This document shows, one piece after another, positions 1 through 6,239 of a stretch of DNA of 7,959 nucleotides; the stretch's first letter is position 1; each line of letters opens with the position of its first letter. The DNA comes from Gammaproteobacteria bacterium (GTDB taxonomy: Bacteria > Pseudomonadota > Gammaproteobacteria > Immundisolibacterales > Immundisolibacteraceae): positions 1 through 7,959 of the forward strand of contig QNFC01000067.1 of assembly GCA_003645395.1 (NCBI GenBank), written 5' to 3'. The notes under the pieces are model-generated. The model searched no databases and was not told the DNA's origin. It saw only the letters and a list, made by a program, of their open reading frames with translations. The translations under genes and the position numbers were made by a program.

Positions 1-218
1 AGTCAGAGTCAGAGGGCCTTGATGAGACGGTCGTTTCTTATGATATGGAAACGGTTCAAAATCTGGATGCAGTAGCTTCTCAACTGGATTTGCTTGCTGC
101 CTATGTTGATATGGGTGATAGCGATCAAGCGACCGCGCTGAATGATCAAATTCAGAATTATGGCGATGATTTACAGAAACAGCAGGCAGCGGAGTTGATT
201 AAAAAACTTAACGCTTGA
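1..218 (+). CDS. fimV: FimV-like protein, C-terminal fragment (5' end outside window)
   Basis: The frame beginning at base 3 is open from the window edge and gives 71 residues ending at TGA 216-218. It begins with an acidic Ser/Glu-rich linker and ends in a helical, TPR-like unit whose core reads LDLLAAYVDMGD, followed by an amphipathic helix ending AAELIKKLNA. This resembles the conserved C-terminal cap of FimV/TspA proteins, typically written as LA-x-AYIEMGD followed by a Lys/Leu-rich terminal helix. FimV is an inner-membrane protein with a periplasmic LysM region and a cytoplasmic C-terminal TPR region; in Pseudomonas it acts in type IV pilus function, polar organisation and twitching. The position just upstream of truA is the same as in Pseudomonas aeruginosa, which supports the call. 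The LysM and membrane parts lie outside the window, so the name rests on the short tail plus context. Confidence 0.8.
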   Translation, partial: SESEGLDETVVSYDMETVQNLDAVASQLDLLAAYVDMGDSDQATALNDQIQNYGDDLQKQQAAELIKKLNA

Positions 219-264
219 TCTGAGCTCATCGGTTTCCCTTGAGTCCATCGTGGGCCTCATTAGC

Positions 265-297
265 ACGGGATAATTCGGTATCTTGTTGCCCGTTTTT
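265..297 (+). terminator. Weak candidate rho-independent terminator after fimV
   Basis: ACGGG (265-269) can pair with CCCGT (289-293), and four T residues follow directly (294-297). Within the loop, GATA and TATC can form a competing small stem around ATTCGG. The site starts 46 bp after the fimV stop, in the 240-bp gap before truA. The stem is short and the loop long, so this is only a candidate; no better terminator is visible in the gap. Confidence 0.3.
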
Positions 298-420
298 CTG
301 AGCAGCTGTCGAGCTTGCCGTTCACAGAGGTATTGGTTTCCCCGCCGGGGTCCTTCGAGCGGGTAATAAGCTGTCTGGTTTGAGTTGGTTTTCGGGGTTA
401 GCTCGTTGATAAGAAGTTCT

Positions 421-437
421 GCGGGTGATTTTCCCGC
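421..437 (+). promoter_or_regulatory. GC-rich stem-loop just upstream of truA
   Basis: GCGGG (421-425) and CCCGC (433-437) are perfect inverted copies around the 7-nt loop TGATTTT, and a T-G wobble can extend the stem by one pair. The hairpin ends 21 nt before the truA ATG. No T-run follows, so it is not a typical terminator. It would lie in the 5' untranslated region of the truA-trpFBA-accD transcript if transcription starts upstream. Its function is not known. No Trp-rich leader peptide accompanies it, so there is no support for trp attenuation. Confidence 0.3.
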
Positions 438-458
438 GTTAGATTATGTGTTGCGCTG

Positions 459-1262
459 ATGGTCGTCCTTGGTTTGGAATATGACGGCACTGCCTACGCA
501 GGCTGGCAAAAACAAAAAAACGCGCTAGCGGTGCAAGTTGTCGTTGAGCGTGCCATATCAATAGTAGCGGATCAGCTGATTGCCACCGTTTGTGCGGGCA
601 GGACAGATAGTGGTGTGCATGCGCTGGGTCAGGTAGTCAGTTTTGTTTGTAACCGAAACCGTAGTGATAAAGCCTGGATTCGCGGCTGTAATAGCAGCTT
701 GCCCGCCGATGTCCGTGTGTTGTGGACGAGACAGGCCGGTGAACATTTCAGTGCAAGATTCTCAGCGTCTCAGCGCCATTACCGCTATCTAATTTACAAT
801 CGCCCGGTTGCATCATCGATTCTGGCAAAACGAGTGGTGCACCAACCCCGGCCTCTCGACACTGGGCGGATGCAACGAGCGGCAAATGCATTGGTGGGCA
901 CGCATGATTTCACTTCTTATCGCGCGACCGCATGTCAGGCATTGAGTCCGGTGAGGACAGTCAGCCGGCTCAAAATAACGCGTTTTAATGATTTAATAGC
1001 GATTGATATCAGTGCGAATGCTTTTTTGCATCACATGGTGCGTAATATTGCTGGGGTGTTGATGGCGATTGGCGTCGGTGAAAAGCCTGCGGACTGGTCT
1101 GCGTTGGTACTGGCAGCGCGAGATCGTCGCCGTGGCGGGATGACGGCACCGCCGCATGGCCTCTACCTTGTGGGCGTTGATTACCCTGAGTGGGGCGGTG
1201 AAAAAAATTGGCATGCCCAAGCACCTTTAAATGGATTTTGGAACTCAAGTGACCCGGGTTAA
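459..1262 (+). CDS. truA: tRNA pseudouridine(38-40) synthase TruA
   Basis: TruA converts uridines 38, 39 and 40 in the anticodon stem-loop of many tRNAs to pseudouridine in the cytoplasm, needing no cofactor. The 267-residue product is the usual family length. Near the N-terminus LGLEYDGTAYAGWQ forms the first conserved strand. The catalytic motif AGRTDSGVHA holds the nucleophilic Asp at residue 50. Further family blocks are HFSARFSA with YRYLIYN (around 96-113), GTHDFTSYRA (around 147-156), NAFLHHMVRNIAG (around 187-199) and the terminal GLYLVGVDYP. ATG 459 is the only ordinary start: in the same frame the 30 bases upstream contain no ATG, GTG or TTG before a TGA at 426-428. There is no clear Shine-Dalgarno sequence before it. 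The 3' end overlaps trpF, as in other gammaproteobacteria where truA precedes trpF. Confidence 0.96.
   Translation: MVVLGLEYDGTAYAGWQKQKNALAVQVVVERAISIVADQLIATVCAGRTDSGVHALGQVVSFVCNRNRSDKAWIRGCNSSLPADVRVLWTRQAGEHFSARFSASQRHYRYLIYNRPVASSILAKRVVHQPRPLDTGRMQRAANALVGTHDFTSYRATACQALSPVRTVSRLKITRFNDLIAIDISANAFLHHMVRNIAGVLMAIGVGEKPADWSALVLAARDRRRGGMTAPPHGLYLVGVDYPEWGGEKNWHAQAPLNGFWNSSDPG
1240..1243 (+). promoter_or_regulatory. Ribosome binding site favouring the GTG start of trpF
   Basis: GGAA lies 5 nt before GTG 1249, whereas nothing purine-rich stands at the proper distance before the alternative ATG at 1231. It lies inside the end of truA. The match is short, so it supports the start choice without proving it. 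Confidence 0.4.
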
Positions 1263-1866
1263 AATTTGCGGGATCACCAGTGTCGAAGATGGGTGTGCTG
1301 CAGCCGAGGCGGGTGCCGATGCTATTGGGCTGGTGTTCCATCCCGCGAGTCCGCGTTACGTCGCGCCAGCGGTGGCGGCCAGGATAGTTAAAGAGTTACC
1401 GCCTTTCGTGACAACGGTTGGTCTGTTTGTAAATCACAGCACAAGCCAGGTGCGGGAAATCTATGAGCGGGTTGAGTTAGATTTATTGCAGTTTCATGGC
1501 GATGAAACTGCAGCAGCATGCGCTCAATTTGGCAGGCGGTTTATCAAAGCTATCCGTATGGCGCCAGGCCAGTCTGTGGTGGAGATGGTCAAAGAGTACG
1601 AACAGGCTTCAGCGCTGCTGGTGGATAGTTTCGACGCTGAAAAATATGGCGGAAGTGGCGAAACTTTCGATTGGCAACGTATTCCGCAAAAGCTAGATGT
1701 CCCGTTAATACTTGCCGGTGGGTTAAATAGTACCAATGTCGGCACCGCTATTGCCCTGGTAGGACCCTACGCGGTCGATGTAAGCAGTGGCGTGGAGAGC
1801 TCGCCGGGTATTAAGTCGGTCAGTCAGATTTTTGAATTTATAACTACGGTAAAAAATTGTGAATAG
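1249..1866 (+). CDS. trpF: Phosphoribosylanthranilate isomerase TrpF
   Basis: TrpF carries out the Amadori rearrangement of N-(5'-phosphoribosyl)anthranilate to CdRP in tryptophan synthesis; it is a cytoplasmic single-domain (beta/alpha)8 barrel. From GTG 1249 the protein has 205 residues and begins MTRVKICGIT, the standard family N-terminus. This places the catalytic Cys at residue 7 and the general acid Asp (in LLVDSFD) at 126, the same numbers as in Thermotoga TrpF. Other blocks are ELPPFVTTVGLFVN, LLQFHGDE, YGGSGETFDW, LAGGL and the phosphate-binding DVSSGVES. An ATG at 1231 would add six residues (MDFGTQ) but lacks a ribosome binding site. The gene overlaps the end of truA by 14 nt (32 nt from the ATG) and overlaps trpB by 8 nt, so coupled translation is likely. 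It is a stand-alone TrpF, not fused to TrpC as in E. coli. Confidence 0.95.
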   Translation: MTRVKICGITSVEDGCAAAEAGADAIGLVFHPASPRYVAPAVAARIVKELPPFVTTVGLFVNHSTSQVREIYERVELDLLQFHGDETAAACAQFGRRFIKAIRMAPGQSVVEMVKEYEQASALLVDSFDAEKYGGSGETFDWQRIPQKLDVPLILAGGLNSTNVGTAIALVGPYAVDVSSGVESSPGIKSVSQIFEFITTVKNCE

Positions 1867-3076
1867 TGTAGAAAATAAACTTGTTGATGACTTGCCAGAT
1901 AGCCGCGGTCATTTTGGAATTTACGGTGGACGATTTGTTTCCGAAACCTTGATGCTCCCGTTAAAAGAGTTAGAAAAAACCTATCTGGAATGTCGTCAGG
2001 ATGAATCGTTTCATCAGCAATTACAGGCCGATCTGAAACATTATGTTGGCCGACCGTCGCCGCTTTATTTTGCTGAGCGCTTGTCTAGTCAGGTCGGTGG
2101 CGCACGAATTTACTTAAAGCGAGAGGACTTGAATCACACCGGTGCTCATAAAATTAACAATACAGTGGGTCAGGCGCTGGTGGCTCAACGCATGGGTAAA
2201 ACTCGAATTATTGCCGAAACTGGTGCCGGTCAACATGGTGTGGCTACCGCTACTGTCGCGGCACGCCTGGGATTGGAGTGCGTGGTTTACATGGGGGTTG
2301 ATGACATTAAGCGTCAGGCGCTTAATGTTTACCGTATGCGGTTACTCGGCGCAGAAGTAGTCGGCGTTGATTCAGGCTCGAGTACGCTTAAAGACGCGAT
2401 GAATGAAGCAATGCGCGACTGGGTGGCCAATGTCGATAATACTTTTTACATCATTGGCACAGTAGCGGGCCCTCACCCTTATCCGATGATGGTCAGAGAT
2501 TTTCAGACCGTAATTGGCCGGGAGGCCCGTGAGCAGATTCGGGAACAGCGCGGTAAATTGCCTGAAGCGGTAGTTGCCTGTGTTGGGGGTGGGTCAAATG
2601 CCATCGGCATGTTTCATGCCTTTCTGGGTGATAAGCAAGTCGAAATTTATGGTGTGGAAGCCGGCGGCGATGGCATTGAAACTGGGCGTCATGCGGCGCC
2701 GTTAAAAGCCGGTGAACCAGGGGTTTTGCACGGCAACCGCACTTATCTTATGCAGGATGAAAATGGCCAGATTATCGAAACTCATTCGATCTCTGCGGGG
2801 CTGGATTATCCTGGCGTCGGGCCTGAACATGCGTGGTTGAAGGATAGCGGTCGGGTCGAGTATGTGGCCGTGACCGATAAGCAAGCGATGGATGCCTTTC
2901 ACCAGCTAACCTTAACCGAAGGCATTATGCCGGCGCTGGAATCATCTCATGCGATGGCTCATGCGGTGGAATTAGCGGCAACTATGACGGCTGATGAATC
3001 GGTGCTTGTCTGCCTGTCGGGGCGTGGAGATAAAGACGTACATACAGTAGCGGCGTTGCAGGGAATAGAAGTATGA
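1859..3076 (+). CDS. trpB: Tryptophan synthase beta chain TrpB
   Basis: TrpB is the PLP-dependent subunit that joins indole and L-serine into L-tryptophan in the alpha2-beta2 complex. The 405 residues fit the family (about 400). The PLP-binding Lys is residue 98 in NHTGAHKIN. The catalytic Glu is at 120 in ETGAGQHGVAT, the PLP phosphate loop GGGSN at 243-247, the conserved SAGLDYPGVGPEHA at 312-325, ALESSHA at 359-365 and the cofactor-ring-contacting Ser388 in CLSGRGDKD. The start is GTG 1859, inside the last codons of trpF (8-nt overlap); no good Shine-Dalgarno precedes it, which suggests re-initiation by ribosomes finishing trpF. No ATG lies nearby in frame before the conserved GHFGIYGGRF block. 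Its stop shares an ATGA with the trpA start. All catalytic residues I know are present, so it should be active. Confidence 0.97.
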   Translation: MNSVENKLVDDLPDSRGHFGIYGGRFVSETLMLPLKELEKTYLECRQDESFHQQLQADLKHYVGRPSPLYFAERLSSQVGGARIYLKREDLNHTGAHKINNTVGQALVAQRMGKTRIIAETGAGQHGVATATVAARLGLECVVYMGVDDIKRQALNVYRMRLLGAEVVGVDSGSSTLKDAMNEAMRDWVANVDNTFYIIGTVAGPHPYPMMVRDFQTVIGREAREQIREQRGKLPEAVVACVGGGSNAIGMFHAFLGDKQVEIYGVEAGGDGIETGRHAAPLKAGEPGVLHGNRTYLMQDENGQIIETHSISAGLDYPGVGPEHAWLKDSGRVEYVAVTDKQAMDAFHQLTLTEGIMPALESSHAMAHAVELAATMTADESVLVCLSGRGDKDVHTVAALQGIEV

Positions 3077-3882
3077 ACATATCCAAAAGCCGAATCCCTG
3101 CGACTTTTGAGCGACTCAAAATTGAGCGTAAAAAGGCGCTGATTACCTTTATTACGACAGGTGACCCTGACCTGGAAACTAGTTTAAAACTGATGCACCA
3201 GCTAGTCGAAGCTGGCGCTGATATTATCGAGCTCGGCGTGCCTTTTTCAGACCCAATGGCCGATGGACCGGTGATACAGCGTGCCAGTGAAAGGGCGTTA
3301 CAGCATCATATATCTATTGATGACGTATTGGTGCTGGTCAGTCAGTTTCGGCAGCAGAACAACACGACTCCACTGGTGCTAATGGGCTATTTGAATCCCA
3401 TTGAACACAAGGGGTATGAGCAATTTGCTAACGCGGCAGCCAGCGCGGGGGTGGACGCAGTATTGACCGTCGATATGGCGCTAGAAGAGTCGTCTGACTA
3501 CCGTGAGGTGATGACTCAGGCGGGTCTTGACACCGTGTTTTTGGTTGCACCAACAAGCGGAGCTGAGCGCAGCCAGCTGATTACCAACGCTACATCAGGC
3601 TTTCTCTATTATGTGGCGGTGAAAGGAGTAACCGGGGGCGCCTCGGCTGATTTTGCAGAGGTTGCAAAAAAAGTGGTTACACTACAAACCATGTCAGCAG
3701 TCCCTGTGGCTGTTGGTTTTGGTATCAGTAGTCCGCGAGATGCCGCTGATGTCGCTGAGTTTGCCGATGCGGTGGTGGTGGGCAGTGCGATTATTAAACA
3801 GCTGGAGGAGCACCCGGGTGAGACAGGGGTGCAGGCTGCAGTTGAATTGGTCAAACAGATGCGACAGGCGATGGATGGATAA
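3073..3882 (+). CDS. trpA: Tryptophan synthase alpha chain TrpA
   Basis: TrpA cleaves indole-3-glycerol phosphate to indole and glyceraldehyde-3-phosphate; the indole is channelled to TrpB. The 269 residues match the family length and (beta/alpha)8 fold. The catalytic pair is Glu53 in IELGVPFSDP and Asp64 in MADGP, corresponding to E. coli Glu49 and Asp60. Other blocks are ITFITTGDPD (24-33), LVLMGYLNPI (101-110), the active-site loop VAVKGVTGG (181-189) and the phosphate-binding GFGISSP (215-221) and VVGSAI (235-240). One oddity is VDMALEES (133-140), where the usual Pro of the D-x-P-x-EE motif is Ala136. ATG 3073 overlaps the trpB stop as ATGA, with a strong AGGGA ribosome binding site at 3060-3064 eight nt upstream. 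The stop is 3 bp before accD. Overlap with trpB suits equal synthesis of the two partners. Confidence 0.97.
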   Translation: MNISKSRIPATFERLKIERKKALITFITTGDPDLETSLKLMHQLVEAGADIIELGVPFSDPMADGPVIQRASERALQHHISIDDVLVLVSQFRQQNNTTPLVLMGYLNPIEHKGYEQFANAAASAGVDAVLTVDMALEESSDYREVMTQAGLDTVFLVAPTSGAERSQLITNATSGFLYYVAVKGVTGGASADFAEVAKKVVTLQTMSAVPVAVGFGISSPRDAADVAEFADAVVVGSAIIKQLEEHPGETGVQAAVELVKQMRQAMDG

Positions 3883-3885
3883 CGC

Positions 3886-4800
3886 ATGAATTGGTTAAGT
3901 CGGTTAATACCTAACAGTATCCGCGTCCAGGACGACGGTAAAAAATCGATCCCGGAAGGGCTGTGGGACAAATGTGAAGATTGTGGCGCAGTGCTTTATC
4001 GGGCTGAGCTTGAGCGCAACCAGCAGGTTTGTCCGAAGTGCGGCTTTCACATGCGTATTTCGGCCCGTAGCAGGCTAGATGTATTTCTGGACCAGCAGCC
4101 GCGAGAAGAAATAGCTGTCGGTCTCGAGCCCATAGACGTGCTCAAATTTAAAGATTCAAAGCGTTACAAAGAGCGTATTGCCAAGGCCAGTAAATCATCG
4201 GGTGAAGACGATGCGTTGATCGTTATGCGCGGCGCTGTCGAGGGTGTAGAGCTGGTTGTTACGGTGTTTAATTTTGCTTATATGGGCGGTTCTATGGGTT
4301 CGGTCGTGGGCGAAAAATTTCACCGAGCTGCGCAACTGAGCTTGCAGGAAAACCTGCCCCTGGTCTGTTTTTCTGCTAGTGGTGGTGCGCGAATGCAGGA
4401 AGGGTTGTTTTCGCTGATGCAGATGGCTAAAGTCAGTGCAGCACTGGCGCGGCTCGGTCAGCAAGGCATCCCATTTATTTCTGTGTTGACCCACCCAACT
4501 ACTGGTGGTGTATCGGCTAGTCTGGCGATGTTGGGCGACATTAATCTCGCAGAGCCGAAAGCACTTATTGGTTTTGCTGGGCCGCGGGTGATTGCTCAGA
4601 CTGTCGGTGAATCTCTGCCGGAAGGGTTCCAGAGAAGCGAGTTTTTGTTAGAGCATGGCGCTATTGATCAGATCGTCGACCGGCGTGAGCTGCGTCATCG
4701 CATTGCCTCATTGTTAGCAATGCTGACTCAGCAACCGGATCCGGTTGACAGCCTGGTTGAACAGCTGCAAACAGAAAGTGAGCTTGTTGAGACGGATTAA
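3886..4800 (+). CDS. accD: Acetyl-CoA carboxylase carboxyltransferase subunit beta AccD
   Basis: AccD pairs with AccA to move the carboxyl group from carboxybiotin on AccB to acetyl-CoA, giving malonyl-CoA for fatty acid synthesis. The 304-residue protein is the usual length. It opens with SIPEGLWDKC and the four-Cys zinc ribbon (Cys30, Cys33, Cys49, Cys52), then DVLKFKDSKRYKERI (84-98). The crotonase-fold core follows, with MGGSMGSVVGEKF (133-145) and CFSASGGARMQEG (161-173), then GGVSASLAMLGD (207-218) and ALIGFAGPRVIAQTV (226-240). The end (about 283-304) is an acidic variable tail. Residue 203 is His in LTHPTTGG where E. coli has Asp. The ATG lies 3 bp after the trpA stop with a weak GGA ribosome binding site 6 nt upstream, so it is probably co-transcribed with trpFBA. 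The position ahead of folC is conserved in gammaproteobacteria. Confidence 0.97.
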   Translation: MNWLSRLIPNSIRVQDDGKKSIPEGLWDKCEDCGAVLYRAELERNQQVCPKCGFHMRISARSRLDVFLDQQPREEIAVGLEPIDVLKFKDSKRYKERIAKASKSSGEDDALIVMRGAVEGVELVVTVFNFAYMGGSMGSVVGEKFHRAAQLSLQENLPLVCFSASGGARMQEGLFSLMQMAKVSAALARLGQQGIPFISVLTHPTTGGVSASLAMLGDINLAEPKALIGFAGPRVIAQTVGESLPEGFQRSEFLLEHGAIDQIVDRRELRHRIASLLAMLTQQPDPVDSLVEQLQTESELVETD

Positions 4801-4808
4801 TTTATCAG

Positions 4809-4830
4809 CCACTGCTTGCGGGTGGGTTTT
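4809..4830 (+). terminator. Very weak terminator-like hairpin after accD
   Basis: CCACT (4809-4813) can pair with GGTGG (4821-4825, one T-G wobble) around a 7-nt loop, and GTTTT follows. It begins 8 bp after the accD stop in the 95-bp accD-folC gap. The stem is short, so at most it would cause partial termination; folC may still be read through from upstream. Confidence 0.2.
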
Positions 4831-4895
4831 AATATAAGAAACGTTATTTTAGGAATGCTCAACTCCCGTGGTTGAACTTGCAGCTGTGCCGGTCA

Positions 4896-6164
4896 ATGTC
4901 GGACATTAATCTGGACGAGCACAGCCTTGTCCAGTGGCTGGATTATCAGCAGCAACTGCACCCTGAAAACATAGAGCTAGGTCTGAACCGGATCAGGGTC
5001 GTCGCCGGGCGGTTACAGCTGGCCCCGGTTAAAAGTGTTTGTATTGTCGTAGCTGGCACCAATGGTAAGGGTTCCAGTATTGCTATGCTTGAGGCGATTT
5101 ATGGTGCTGCCGGATACCGGGTTGGCTGCTACACATCTCCCCATTTATACGATTATTGCGAACGAGTGCGTATTGATGGTGTTGCCGCTAGCGAGCAGTC
5201 ATTTTGTGCGGCTTTTAAATCGATCGAGCAGGCACGTGGTACCACTGAGCTGACATTTTTTGAATTCGGCACTCTTGCTGCTTTAAAAATATTGTCTGAG
5301 CAGGCGCTGGATATAGTACTGCTTGAGGTTGGCCTTGGTGGGCGGCTGGATGCCGTGAACATCGTTGATGCTGACCTTGCGTTGATCACTCAAATAGATA
5401 TTGACCACCGTGACTGGTTGGGAGATTCTCGGGAGACGATCGGCGCTGAAAAAGCGGGGATCATGAGGCGGGGCCGCCCCGTTGTCTGCGCTGATTCTTC
5501 GGCTCCTCATAGCGTTGTAGAGCATGCCCGGCAGTTAGGCGCTGAGCTATTTCTGGCCGGCGCGCAGTTTTCTGTAAGTGAATGTCCGCCGGAACCTGGC
5601 TGGTCCATTAAATTAAATGGCACCGAGTTACGGTTGCCTCGTCCAGCGTTGGTTGGGAGTGGTCAGGTCGAGAATGCGGCGGCAGTGGTGCAAGTAGTCG
5701 AGTTATTGCAACTGCGGTTGCCAGTATCAACCAACGAGGTTGCCGACGGGTTAGTCAATGTGACGCTTCCCGGGCGATTTGAGTATCGGGAGGGATCGCC
5801 TTCAATGATCCTTGATGTTGCCCATAATCCTCAGGCTTGTCGGGAGCTGGCTGAAAACCTGGGCAGATTTCCTCCTGTGGGTAAGCGCATAGCTGTGCTG
5901 GGTATGCTTGTCGATAAAGATATTTCAGCTTGCCTGCAGCCGTTGCTGGATTTGTTTGATCGTTGGTGTCTGGCCTCGCTGACAGAGCTGCGGGGGGCGA
6001 CTGCGAGTGAATTGCAGGCAACGCTGATCGGTCTTGGTAGCAATGCTCCGATTACACTTTTCGATTCGGTGCCAGAGGCAGTGCAGCAGGCTCATGCGTT
6101 GGCGCAACCTGACGATCAACTGGTTGTGTTTGGTTCCTTTCATACGGTAGGGATGGCGGGCTAG
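4896..6164 (+). CDS. folC: Bifunctional dihydrofolate synthase / folylpolyglutamate synthase FolC
   Basis: FolC adds L-glutamate to dihydropteroate, giving dihydrofolate, and then extends the polyglutamate tail of folates, using ATP; it is a cytoplasmic Mur-ligase-family enzyme. From ATG 4896 it has 422 residues, the size of the E. coli protein. In this numbering the ATP P-loop AGTNGKGS is at 53-60, SPHL at 81-84, FFEFGTLAAL around 121-130, LEVGLGGRLDAVN at 143-155, DHRDWLG at 170-176 and the EKAGI motif with the likely carbamylated Lys186 at 185-189. The C-terminal domain carries LPGRFE, DVAHNP (307-312) and GSFHTV (413-418). A TTG at 4872 would add eight residues (MNLQLCRS) with no better ribosome binding site; I prefer the ATG. 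The protein stops four residues after GSFHTV, whereas E. coli FolC continues about 15 residues further. Confidence 0.95.
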   Translation: MSDINLDEHSLVQWLDYQQQLHPENIELGLNRIRVVAGRLQLAPVKSVCIVVAGTNGKGSSIAMLEAIYGAAGYRVGCYTSPHLYDYCERVRIDGVAASEQSFCAAFKSIEQARGTTELTFFEFGTLAALKILSEQALDIVLLEVGLGGRLDAVNIVDADLALITQIDIDHRDWLGDSRETIGAEKAGIMRRGRPVVCADSSAPHSVVEHARQLGAELFLAGAQFSVSECPPEPGWSIKLNGTELRLPRPALVGSGQVENAAAVVQVVELLQLRLPVSTNEVADGLVNVTLPGRFEYREGSPSMILDVAHNPQACRELAENLGRFPPVGKRIAVLGMLVDKDISACLQPLLDLFDRWCLASLTELRGATASELQATLIGLGSNAPITLFDSVPEAVQQAHALAQPDDQLVVFGSFHTVGMAG

Positions 6165-6180
6165 AATAGCCCTGAAATTT

Positions 6181-6197
6181 AGTGCTTAATTAGCACT
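6181..6197. repeat. Perfect 6-bp inverted repeat in the folC-dedD gap
   Basis: AGTGCT (6181-6186) and AGCACT (6192-6197) are exact inverted copies separated by TAATT. The site lies 16 bp after the folC stop and 42 bp before the dedD ATG, in an AT-rich 75-bp gap. A TTAGAACTAA inverted repeat (6201-6210) follows closely. No T-run follows the hairpin, so it is a poor terminator; it could be an operator or an mRNA stem-loop. No regulator is identified. Confidence 0.35.
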
Positions 6198-6239
6198 TAT
6201 TTAGAACTAATTCGGAGTTAAGCTGGCGTTGCGAAGAGC

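Noticed and set aside
1..14. AGTCAG direct repeat at the left edge
   Set aside because: Encodes the Ser-Glu repeat of the FimV acidic linker, so it is explained by coding sequence.
340..363. CCCC-GCC-GGGG and CCCG/CGGG inverted repeats
   Set aside because: Stems of 4 bp in a GC-rich patch with no T-run; not distinguishable from chance.
385..413. Possible sigma70 promoter before truA: TTGGTT, 17-bp spacer, GATAAG
   Set aside because: Only 3 of 6 and 4 of 6 matches to the consensus boxes; expected often by chance, so not listed as a feature.
219..458. trp-type attenuator or T-box in the fimV-truA gap
   Set aside because: No run of Trp codons, no T-box motif and no set of alternating stems with a strong terminator; the hairpins seen are isolated.
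446..484. Twelve-codon ORF (MCCADGRPWFGI) overlapping the truA start
   Set aside because: No ribosome binding site and only one Trp codon; looks like a chance frame, not a leader peptide.
3609..3971. 120-codon minus-strand ORF across the trpA-accD junction, and the other antisense frames
   Set aside because: They lie opposite well-identified genes, show Ser/Thr/Ala-rich translations with no recognisable domain, and are mirror frames of the real coding sequence.
4816..4838. TTGCGG and TATAAG as a folC promoter
   Set aside because: The spacer is only 11 bp, too short for a sigma70 promoter.
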